From Phoronis ovalis (lineage: Eukaryota > Phoronida > Phoronidae): DNA of 19,755 bases. The DNA lies in assembly GCA_028565635.1 (NCBI GenBank), contig JAOXYB010014011.1, forward strand, positions 1 through 19,755, in the 5' to 3' direction. The notes under the pieces are model-generated. The model made no database searches, was not told the DNA's origin, and saw only the letters and a program-made list of their open reading frames with translations. Both the position numbers and the translations under genes were made by a program. Below are positions 8,615-17,792 of the stretch, in pieces (position 1 is the stretch's first letter; each line of letters opens with the position of its first letter).

Positions 8615-11300
8615 CAAAAGGCACATCAGTAAATACACATGATTTATAAGTGTAGTCTGTGATGTCAAATATTTGATGTGGTTGATATTTGAATGACTAA
8701 TGATATCAAAACAAACCAGGAACATTTGGTCATAAGTTGGACAGGTATGAAAAAAGAAAGGCACTTATTAAAAAGTATGCTTGAAACCCTTTGTTTTCTT
8801 TCAGTTGAATCGTGAATGGTCTACTGTCGGGACATACTGCCACTGTTTTAAATATACAAAGAGGAATTTTAAAGATCTCTACGATTAGCATTTAAACACA
8901 GAGACTTTTTATTGAATAGTATTTACTTGAAACAGACAAAAAGAATCAAGATTGGAGGAAGACAATTATAAATGAACAGGAATACAGTAAAGCTTTGTTG
9001 ACGTTTAATTGAGTATTTATGAAACATTTTAATTGGAGTAGATTAGGATCAGATCAGAATCAAAGGATGTTTTGAAGGGTAAGTGAATTGTATGAATTAT
9101 TTATTTGTGAAATTTGCTTAAAAAAGAAAATTAATTAAATTAAGTGAATGCCACAGTTTGTTAATTGTTTTCACATGTCTGGTTGCATTTTGTTTTAGTA
9201 TACTATTTTACAAATAAATAATTAAAAAGGTCAATAATTGTGTTTTTCTGTAACGAAAATAATTGGTGTCATACTAAATCGTCTGTGATATAGAAACGCT
9301 CAGACATGCTGTGTATGCTGTATATTTTTTTACCAGGATATGCTTCATTACCCTATTTTAATACCGGCACAATTACAGAAATAATGTAATTTCATATGAT
9401 ATTCAGCATATCCAGAAAATCTAATAACTGCTTGTCAATAATGTTTTATGCTATGTCTTTCATATAGGTGAAAACTCCCTTCGTGTATGTACAATTGTAA
9501 AAAATGACACAATTAACTCATCCTAAAAATGTATAGGCTTTAGTATTATTGTCACGCAGTTCAATTTATATTGTTATGTAGGTTCTAACAATTTCATAAA
9601 TGCTATTATTTGACACTCCTACCTTACATTCACTTTTAATGATAGTTAATATAGATAACTCATAGTACAATTAGACTGAAATGATCATGTTATGTGTATT
9701 GCCAAAGCCCCTACCTATAAGGGTAAGAGTAATATAGATAACCTATATATCAATGGGTTCAGGAATTCAGGTGTGATAATCAGATTGTCTTGTTACTGAT
9801 CTCATTCAATGTACTGTTCAGCAGGTGTATCTTTCAATTATTTTGATTTGCCATGAAATTTTTATAGTGTTGTAGTGTGTATTGGGAAATTTGTGATATC
9901 TAGTATAATGACATCTGGGGAATGTATTGGATGGGATCTTAGCTAGCAGCTGGGCATTGAACATGGTAAATAAAGGTATTATTGCCAATATTCAAAATCA
10001 AATTTTATTTGCAGGTTTTACTTATTTATTGATGTCAGGGAATAACCGATATGGATAGCTTGCTGTTAAAGTGGGTTGGCGGGAAGTGAATATTTAGAGG
10101 TCACATGTGTTTCTCCAGACATTCTAATTGCAAACTCATAATCATGAATGTTTCATAATAAATAAAGATTTGCATGAAGCAGTTCATGGTTGTAATTAAA
10201 ATGATTAATGATTATAATACCAGGAGGCTCCTTTACAGAATAAAGAGTTGACAGACATGTTTGTATATAGATGCTGTGAGGTGAAATTGATGTTTGATAG
10301 TTCTCCTGTTTTGACAAGCAGGTATGCCTCTAGTTTTCAGACCATTCATCAATTAATAGTAAAATCATTAAACACTTTAGGTTGATTATAAATATTTCAT
10401 TGCTCAGAAGGTATTTCGATATTCTAAAATTGAGAAATTTACTTTTATTGTTATGTACACAAATCATGACATTTCAAATTTATGTTATATTTAACACTAA
10501 AAATAATCTGGCAAATTCTCTAGGACATTGACAGGTGTGTAATATAGATTTCACTGCCTTCCTAATACTTTGGATTTTGATAGCAATTATAGTCATGAGT
10601 ATAATTATAGTATTTCATGACAGTCATTTGTCTTCAAACATGGTTTGTAGCTGGTGTTTTGCCAGGGGTCTTGTGATTTTTTAAACCATGTGTCTTTTAT
10701 TGAAGTTATAAAATACTTGATATAATGACAAATCGTAAAGTTAATTTAAAACTTGTTTGAAAACAGTATCAAAATGCCTCTGAAAATGTATAAAACAATT
10801 GTTGTAGTTAATTTTTCACAATATCCTTCCTTTGGTACTTGTTATAACCACTGCTGAGAAACAAATATCCCGGTCAACTACCCACAAAGCTTGATATATA
10901 CTGCCAGAAAAAACAGGAAAGGATTATGTAAATTGGAAGATGGTTAGGAAGATTGTATTTTAAACTTTTCAAAAACAACATTAAAACAGTTTTAATTCAT
11001 TTGCTTAGCTTTGATATATCTAAGGTGCAGGTGAAACACATGATTTTCTCTTGATCTTTGATAATATTTCATACAGGTAAAAACATCAGACAAGGTGTAA
11101 GGTGTTTGTGGTTAATGACATTTTTGTGGTATGACTTTGTTAACCTGTCTATTGAAATATCACTGATAATGGTAAATACCAGCAAGGTATATTGTAGGTA
11201 AGGTAACTGTTAAAGATTAACTTAAGTATTGAAAATCATACCTGACCAATAAATTTAGTGATGAAGCAGGGAAGGGAGAAAATTTGTATTTAATTTTTTT
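8615..11300. other. Non-coding, AT-rich stretch
   Basis: No supported gene is found. A 17-base word, TGTTTTGAAGGGTAAGT, occurs at 9068-9084 and again at 11336-11352; it contains AGG|GTAAGT, a consensus-like donor. The word TAATATAGATAAC is repeated near 9647 and 9728. CAG followed directly by GT after pyrimidine-rich sequence occurs at 10014/10015, 10321/10322 and 11076/11077. No terminal inverted repeats or long open frames are visible. Confidence 0.5.
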
Positions 11301-11344
11301 ATGTTTTTAGGTTTGATATGTTTTTAAGTTTGATATGTTTTGAA
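11301..11344. repeat. 17-base tandem repeat, about 2.6 copies
   Basis: GTTTGATATGTTTTTAA (11311-11327) is followed immediately by GTTTGATATGTTTTGAA (11328-11344), one difference in 17. The preceding ATGTTTTTAG (11301-11310) is a partial earlier copy. It is a simple local tandem duplication, and the end of the last copy forms part of the 17-base word shared with 9068-9084. Confidence 0.8.
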
Positions 11345-11352
11345 GGGTAAGT

Positions 11353-12338
11353 AAATAATACATACATTCAACTTTGATATGCATATTTCAATGTAATCTG
11401 TCATGATTTTAATAAATTACAAAACAGAGACATGGCAGGTAATGGAGAGGTAGAAGTCTCAGCCCCTTGAAAACAGAACCGGAGATAAAATGACAGCCCT
11501 GTTACATTGTGTAAAATTTTAGAATACACTACATACTATTTAATATAGATTAGTGTACTTTTAACACACACCCCTTTATACTTTGTTGTTCATTTACCAC
11601 AAAACTTGATTCTGTCAAAGAAGTAGGATGGATTGTGATTTTCATCAGGAAATATACAGCTACATGCCTTTAATAGTAGCATGATTGTTTATTTGAGGCT
11701 AATAAAAAAAGTTATGAAGGTATGTTGTAATATTATGTAGATTTGTGAAAGGAATATTTTAACATTGTGAAAGAGCTATTTTAACTTCTCCCACCATGGG
11801 TTATGTTATATCGTGCTGACTTACTTGAGGTAGCGTGGAGGAAACTTTGGCAGGACGTAATAGGAATAATCTGAATAATCCGCTCTCCTGTGTCATCTTG
11901 AAATTCATGTTATTTTTAACGTTTTACTAGGAAAATGTTAAAATATTTTTTACCTGCCTGATTGATTTAGTACCTAACAGGAATTCATATTTCATAATTT
12001 TTGAATGTCCTGTTTCTTTTTAAAAAATTCCTGTTTTGCATATCCCCTTTATAAGTTCCCTATAGGCAATTGGGACAGCTGTACATAGGAAAAACCAAGC
12101 ATTCATTCTCACATGTAGAATAAAGTCTTCTCAGTATTTATTGTTTATTTCCTCATTATCCAGTATGTGGTATAGAGCTTTTGTATGAAGGTTTGTAAAC
12201 ACTAATACATGTCTCACCTAAATTTAGCCAAGTGTCAGAGAAATATTAATCATAAGATATTATGTTTATTAAGTTAAAAAAAACTGTGAATTATAGTGTA
12301 TAATAGAAAATCATGTATACTCAAGCTGTTGGTTCATA
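11353..12338. other. Non-coding stretch, with one weak minus-strand exon candidate
   Basis: No firm gene is found. On the minus strand, 11825-11896 (72 bases, 24 codons in one open frame) lies between TTTCAAG and a consensus GTAAGT donor and is richer in G+C than its surroundings. Open frames of this size are common by chance, so it is not called a CDS. CCACCATGG near 11796 looks like a good start context, but its frame stops after seven codons. Confidence 0.4.
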
Positions 12339-12384
12339 CTAGGATATATAAAACTCTTAGAGTTTTATATATCCTAGGTTCATA
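12331..12384. repeat. Perfect 39-bp palindrome flanked by an 8-base direct repeat
   Basis: The arms 12339-12357 and 12359-12377 are 19 bases each, perfectly complementary, around a single central T. The arms start CTAGGATATATAAAACTCT. The word GGTTCATA stands immediately left (12331-12338) and overlaps the right end (12377-12384), so the palindrome sits between two direct copies. This fits either a tiny insertion with an 8-base target duplication or, more likely, a replication template switch that copied a short strand back on itself. An assembly or library fold-back artefact is the alternative. Confidence 0.85.
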
Positions 12385-12720
12385 TTATCATTTTGTGTTT
12401 TTCATTAGGGATTGGTAGGAAACATTTTTTGACCTTAACTGATAGTATTTCCTATAAAGGAAAATACAATTTTCCAGTAACAAAAATCTTGTAAACTTTC
12501 AATAAAGAACACTTTATTGTAGAAATTATGAGGGTCATCATAGTGCTGCTAATCCTGTAAGCTGCTTTACAGTTGTTGAGGTAGTCCTGCCAGGCTTTAT
12601 AAATCCTCTTGTTAATAGTTTGATCCACTTTGACAATCCTTTACATAGGTGAGAAAGCATTCTGTAGGAGTGTTGTCATGTTTTTTAAAACTTTTACTTC
12701 AACTGAAAATTGAGGTAAGA

Positions 12721-12752
12721 TAAATTACTTGTAAGGTAAATTGCTTTTAAGG
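12721..12752. repeat. Imperfect 16-base tandem duplication
   Basis: TAAATTACTTGTAAGG (12721-12736) is followed directly by TAAATTGCTTTTAAGG (12737-12752), with two differences. It is a local duplication without visible function. Confidence 0.65.
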
Positions 12753-13642
12753 TTTTGTCTGTGTTGAATGAGGAAAGCTGTTTTTTAGGGGACAGACTTG
12801 ATGCATTTTCTATGTACATGTAAAAGGATACCTTTTGTTGTCAGGATAAACATAAGAAAAAGAACAATAATAAAGCAATTAGAATGCTGTAGACAAAATA
12901 ATAGAACCATGTTTCTATTGATTTTAGATGTATTTTTTATTGAACTTTTGAATTGTTAATGTTGCATCAATAATAAAGGTGTAATGATTTGTATACAAGC
13001 AATTTCCTTTTGTAAACTAAAAATATATATGTTGTATGCTGTCCAGTGGCTAGGCACATACAAGCTAAAGGACTGTAGTCTCTTTATCAATATATAACAT
13101 AGCATAGTTGGTAAGTAGAAGATTTGTAGTGCTGGCTGTATTCCATAAATGTAGATTAACAATTCTTGCATTGCAGCCTCCAGTCGACAGTAGTTAAATG
13201 TATATTACTTAGGTATATTTTTAAGGTCTTCAGTAGATAAGCATGACATTATGTATGGAACTGATGGACTCTAGTTCACTGTGTACTATCAGTTTATGAT
13301 CAGAATGACCATAGCACTACAAACACCCTGGTAAACCTATAAAAATCCTTTGGTAACCCTGGTGAAGAGATTTGTAAGGAATTTTTACCTTTGCCAACTC
13401 TTGTCTTGATAAACATGGATTTCCCCTTATTTGTGTATTTCATTTGAGGAATAACCTTTATAAAGGTATCTAAAACAATTAATATCAATGATGCATTTTG
13501 TGATTTAGTGGGAGACCACCCTGGCGATCATATTGAAATTAATTTTTGATGCCATTGTGCTCACAACTGCCAATTGAAACCAGGTGAGCAAATATAGTTT
13601 GTATGGACAATGTTGCCTGCAAGGTACTCACGAACCAATGCT

Positions 13643-13659
13643 AAATTTCTTAGAAATTT
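13643..13659. repeat. 17-base perfect palindrome
   Basis: AAATTTCT (13643-13650) and AGAAATTT (13652-13659) flank one T. It could be a dimer binding site or chance in AT-rich DNA. Confidence 0.55.
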
Positions 13660-14753
13660 CTGCAAAACAGCATCAGTTTAAAATACTGAAATTAGTGGAA
13701 CAGTTCAAATTTTGTTATGCCATTCCATGAACGATATCTGTATTTGTTCATACACATTAATTAGGTGTACACAATTTTAATTGCTTAATAAGGTATTTAA
13801 TCTTTGATTTGTTTTACTTTGAAATTTGTTGACCACTGTTTGGCACAAAATGTTCCCAAAAAATGTTAGAATTTAAGGTACTTTTACTTCCATAAAACTG
13901 TAACACTTCACTGTCATATGTATCAATAAGTTAGTTCCTCTTTCAAGGAATTAGAAATGTGTGTGTAGGTGAACCAAAAAAGCTGCAGTTGTTTTATCAG
14001 ACATCTTCAATTAGATGCACTAATGCTAACAATGTTCAGTAACCACTCATATGTGTACACCCACGTATACACTCTACCAGTATCTGACAATCCAACAGTG
14101 TGTGCGGAATATTGCTGAGTGTTTTTTAAACCACATAAATAGTACTGTTTGCTTGTTTGTTAGCGTACATTCCAATTTATTGTTAGTTTGGTACTTTATT
14201 TTTACTGTTGAAGCAAGGAGGCAGAAGTGCTGGGAATATGCTCATCTTCCTATAAAATAATGTATAATTTACCTTGATTGTAAGATTAAGTTTTTATAAG
14301 AGCACATGGTCTGTAGTTGAAGAGGTGTATGACAATTGGAAAGTTAAACATCTGTTTTCAGGTACCCTGAGGAAATTTGTGATCAAAAAGTGGCTACTTT
14401 TTTCAAATATTAATCTCTGCATTTCATTGTGAACTTAGCAAAATTGGGTGATGTTTTGTAACATTTTGTTTATTTTCCCTGGAGCCTGTTTACTTTTTAC
14501 ATTTGCAATGTGGGTGGTTTTGGTACAACTAAAATTCAACAACAGAAAGTCAATTATGTACTGTTTGCTAAAGTTTAAGATGTATTTTTCTAGACTTTTT
14601 TATATTTGCATGCTTGTAGCTATATACATTCAACTAGGATATGTTTAACTGTGTGCCTTGAGGGGTGTTTTAAAGTACACAGCTGTGCAGTTAAACTGGA
14701 AATGCTTGTGTTAGTTAATGATAGTTCTTAATCTGTTTGGGGATTTTTTCAAT

Positions 14754-14774
14754 TAATTTATGTTTCCTTTACAG
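14754..14774 (+). promoter_or_regulatory. Splice acceptor (3' splice site) before the start-codon exon
   Basis: A pyrimidine-rich stretch ending TTTCCTTTACAG gives a consensus 3' splice site, with exon sequence starting at 14775. It fixes the left boundary of the exon that carries the start codon at 14838. It implies that at least one non-coding 5' exon lies further left, inside or beyond this window. Branch-point candidates such as TTAAT lie about 20-35 bases upstream. Confidence 0.6.
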
Positions 14775-14837
14775 TTTAACTAAAGAAAGATGACAAAGTA
14801 TTTTATGGCATGGCAAGTCACTTATTAACCTGGGATA
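14775..14837 (+). promoter_or_regulatory. 5' untranslated part of exon with two upstream reading frames
   Basis: Between the acceptor and the start at 14838 are three upstream ATGs. The first (14790) starts a 12-codon frame ending at TAA 14826-14828, in the same phase as the main start; a second ATG (14805) is inside that frame. The third (14810) is in another phase and runs 14 codons to TAA at 14852-14854, overlapping the main start. Such arrangements usually lower translation of the main frame and can make it responsive to translation-initiation stress. That the leader is spliced on here is inference from the acceptor. Confidence 0.5.
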
Positions 14838-14885
14838 ATGGAACACGATTATAAAGATTTGGAACTCTACCTTCAGCAAGCACAG
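14838..14885 (+). CDS. First coding exon of unrecognised acidic Ser/Thr-rich protein (residues 1-16)
   Basis: ATG at 14838 is followed by 15 more codons (peptide MEHDYKDLELYLQQAQ) up to CAG at 14885, which is joined to GTAAGT, a consensus donor. The phase is 0. The start has A at -3 and G at +4, a good animal initiation context, unlike the upstream ATGs at 14790 and 14805. An in-frame TAA at 14826-14828 lies just upstream, so translation cannot begin earlier in this frame. The peptide is acidic and probably helical. The same frame stays open into the intron for a further 45 codons, but that part has AT-driven composition and ends at TAA 15018-15020. The exon joins in phase with the large exon at 16405. 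I do not recognise the protein. Confidence 0.6.
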
Positions 14886-16404
14886 GTAAGTATTGACCTA
14901 TTGATCTTAATTTATAACCTCCTCTGCAGAAATTCAATATATTTTTTTTATCTTAAAAGCAGCATTTTTGATGTGTCCAGGCAATTGACTTGTTTACAGA
15001 GTCTCAGAAAACTGAAGTAAATGATATTAAGTTTAAAGTTTGGAATTTTTTTTTTTGTTGTACAGTTTGGCATCAAATAGAAGTTACCAGGTTTGACATC
15101 AAATAGAAGTTACCAGCTTGGCTTATCAGTATTTCTAAAAACTAGCATAACTTGCTCTAAAAACCAGTAGCAAAGAATAGTTACAAAAAATGTCATTTGG
15201 GGTTCACATTCTACAATAATTAGTACAATTGTTGAAACTGTGTAGTAAGCATTAGAAAACATTATATTTCCAGCTTTGATCTTAAATGTTAGATAGGGTA
15301 AATTGGTTTATAATAACACAGAACTCATAATTATCCTAGGCAATCAGGTACTAAATATATATGCATCAGTACTACACAGCTATTCAGGCGCACTTACTTA
15401 GTAGTTACAACCACTGTACTGATAAACTTGCGGAAATTTATTATAAATAAATGAATTGGTCTCCAGAAGGTAACTTGATTGTTGCTCTCTGTTTCTCAAT
15501 GTCAACAATAGCATATTTATTTAGCAATCCAATAGCAGAAAATTATATGATTTGATCCTCCCTTAAATTTTGTTGCAAAATGTACAATTTTACAAATTTT
15601 ACATAATTATTTTAACATATCTATTAATTCATTAGTCAATTTTTTTTTCTGCTTCTTAAGGAGAATTATGATGTTTGATACAATGTAAGTTCTGATATAT
15701 AGTACAAGTATCTACATACATCTTAGGGTTTGTTTGTTAAACTAAGCATAGTATGATTCCTCTTTTAAAAATATTAACCTTTCTTAACAAAATTAAAATT
15801 TAGTTGGAAATCTATCTGCTCAATCCTTTTGGATTTATACTTTAAATTAACTGAATTTGAGTTTCGTATAGTTGTGCAATCTTATGTGAGCTTTGGTTGT
15901 GTCTGTGCCTGGGGGAATGTCTGTGCAGACTACTGAGGAGAAAAGTTCCCATTCATTCACCTATTGAACATGTGCTATTCACACTATATCCTTCGTGTTA
16001 CCTACTTGTTACTATTTATTTCTGATTCTGATTTTAATACAGGTGTGTTTCTGTGTTTATGTTTCTGCTTTTGGGTTAATTACATTTTGTGGAACTTGGT
16101 AAATATTCTGACAAAAAATTCCTAGCAAGGTAGCTTGTCCGCAATTAAGCCAAGTTTACTTTTATTTGTTATTAGGAGTAATGCTTGCGAGAATAAGAAA
16201 AGTTTTATTTTTTGTTAAATGAAAAGTACATGTGTCTCTTTATGTATCAGATATGTGATGATTACTGATGAACTATTAATATGCTAATTTGTCCAAAAGT
16301 AGTTTCGCGCTTTCATTAATTACTACTGGAAAAATGTTTTCTTACTAATATGAATCTGGAATCAATGCAACCAAGCAATTAAACATATCCTTTTCCCTTT
16401 TCAG
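14886..16404 (+). other. Intron 1 within the coding region (1519 bases)
   Basis: The intron starts GTAAGTATT and ends CCCTTTTCAG, both close to animal consensus, and joins codons in phase 0 on both sides. It contains a 26-base tandem duplication (15065-15116) preceded by a T run and TACAG, and otherwise AT-rich sequence with stops in all frames. A CAG|GT junction after ATTTTAATA at 16042/16043 resembles abutting splice sites. Confidence 0.6.
15065..15116. repeat. 26-base tandem duplication inside the intron
   Basis: Two adjacent 26-base copies (15065-15090 and 15091-15116) differ at one base (TTTGGCATC versus TTTGACATC). Each copy ends GTTACCAG, and CTTGGC after the second copy begins a degenerate third. 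A T-rich tract and TACAG precede the first copy, so copy 1 has a passable acceptor on its left, but nothing else suggests an exon. It appears to be a recent local duplication. Confidence 0.85.
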
Positions 16405-16896
16405 GAAGAAATCTGCATAACACTAAATAAGTCACCTACAGCAGATACAAGCTTTTCAGGAGATGAAACAACCAGTGTTGATACTGGAATTGGAAGTTCT
16501 GATGAACCTTGCATTTCCCCAACAAGTCCTTGTGTGAAAAGGGGAAAAGCAGAACCAAAGGAAAGTGAACATATAAGTTTTTGTACTTCAGAAAATCTTG
16601 ATAAAAGAGGTGTGATTCATACTGATGAGGATTCTGTTACACAAGGAAGTATTTTAACTCTAAATAATGGTGATATATGTGTACAGCCAGAACTTATTAC
16701 TAACCATGAGAAAGACTTGTTATCTACTACTGGATTAAAGGCACAGACAGGTCATTCATTTGAAGGAATTACTGAGATCAAAAGTGAAGTGACCAATAAA
16801 AAACTACCCGTTTTGTCTGTGAAAAAAGAGGCTTGTACTGCTACCCAAATGATGAACAGAAATTATTCTGCAGAAGCTGATGTTCAAGACAGCAAG
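16405..16896 (+). CDS. Second coding exon, unrecognised disordered Ser/Thr-rich protein (residues 17-180)
   Basis: The exon opens after CCCTTTTCAG and is open for 164 codons in the phase set by the first exon, by far the strongest coding signal in the window. It ends AGCAAG at 16896 before GTAAAG. Residues 17-180 start EEICITLNKS and are acidic, rich in Ser, Thr, Asp and Glu, with no membrane segment, zinc-finger Cys/His pattern or coiled coil; a largely disordered regulatory segment is likely. Visible short motifs are DTGIGS (residues 42-47, like the DSGxxS phosphodegron), SPTSP (54-58), a basic VKRGK patch (60-64), and two SUMO-type sites, IKSE (141-144) and VKKE (155-158). If the donor is not used, the frame continues six codons (VKSKFK) to TAG at 16915-16917, giving 186 residues in total. 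The motif set resembles a transcriptional regulator, but the family is not recognised and this is inference. Confidence 0.78.
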
Positions 16897-17356
16897 GTAA
16901 AGAGCAAATTTAAATAGTGATTGAAGCAATTGCTGTATACTGTATGACCTGTAATTACAAGGTTATTTTTAAACTTACTTAAAAATGTAGTAGACCTAAT
17001 AATTTAATGCAATTTGCATATTTATGTGTTTTTAGCCATAATTCTAAATAACTTTTAATAGAATAATAGATAACATTATGTAATGCCCATGTCATTTGTG
17101 TCATACTGTATATAAAGAAACAGTCATAACAAACTGCCATCACATTTTCAAGCACATATGCTATATAATGAATAGCCAATTTTTGGAAAACATTGACTTT
17201 ATCTTTAATTCGTATATCCACTTTCGGCACAATGTGATTGGCTATAAATCTGAGAAATTTTCAGTCCCTGTGAGATATACTTTCAATTTATATTCCATTA
17301 TGCTACGGTATAATATAAAAATTATCAGCTTACATGAGGATCAATGTTAATTAAAA

Positions 17357-17367
17357 AATAAAATAAA
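17357..17367 (+). promoter_or_regulatory. Overlapping AATAAA words, possible polyadenylation signal
   Basis: Two overlapping AATAAA words (17357-17362 and 17362-17367) lie about 440 bases past the TAG at 16917. They would serve the alternative in which the gene ends in this exon. No convincing GT-rich downstream element follows, and the word is common at this base composition. Confidence 0.2.
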
Positions 17368-17774
17368 ACATCTACACATTTTATGGGAAATTTCCTTAAG
17401 TTTCAGAATCTTTTACAACAAATGGTCTTCCATATGCAACATTTAGATAAGCCATTTATCTGGCTATTTTAATTAGTCAGTACTTGAGTGATAACTGTCC
17501 AATCCAATTAAAGATTATTTGTGGTTTTTAGTTAATTAACCATAAACATAGAGCTTGGCAGGGGTTTAACACCACTTGCATGGTGTCTTCATGTAAAAAT
17601 ATTTTCTTAATGTGAAATACTGTTTTGAATCCAGTCTGTATATTTCCTGATGGCTATGGGTGATGTTGCTGAAGTGTTTGTTGCACTGTGTTGTAAGGAT
17701 TTCTATTTTATGGCCTGTTACGTGCCATTCTGAACAGCTTGATGAAGGCACAGCTTTATCTTCCTACTCCATGC

Positions 17775-17792
17775 ATATATATATATATATAT
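17775..17792. repeat. AT dinucleotide microsatellite, nine units
   Basis: An uninterrupted run of AT dinucleotides lies at 17775-17792, between ATGC and TAACGCAG. It is simple-sequence DNA likely to vary in length between individuals. Confidence 0.9.

Larger units (their letters stand above)
12385..14770. other. Non-coding stretch upstream of the main gene's first coding exon
   Basis: No supported gene is found; the open frames here (60-71 codons on both strands) have ordinary AT-driven composition rich in Ile, Phe, Tyr and Leu. An imperfect 16-base tandem pair lies at 12721-12752 (14 of 16 match), and a 17-base palindrome, AAATTTCT-T-AGAAATTT, at 13643-13659. At 14361/14362 CTGTTTTCAG abuts GTACCC. 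Because the exon at 14775 opens with an acceptor, at least the right part should be an intron of that gene. The promoter and first exon could not be located. Confidence 0.55.

Noticed and set aside
12956-13488. Two minus-strand frames of 62-71 codons
   Set aside because: Composition is low-complexity AT-driven hydrophobic sequence. No acceptor, donor or family similarity was seen.
14051-14648. Two + strand frames of 66-69 codons just left of the main gene
   Set aside because: They are in the presumed 5' intron, have no splice context and show AT-driven composition.
16979-17350. Overlapping open frames of 83-84 codons on both strands
   Set aside because: They overlap each other, are rich in Ile, Tyr, Phe and Asn as expected of AT-rich non-coding DNA, and have no domain or splice support.
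17566-17751. Minus-strand frame of 61 codons, with a partly protein-like alternative frame
   Set aside because: I considered a decayed retrotransposon end, but no reverse transcriptase or other motif could be identified and stops interrupt the better-looking frame.
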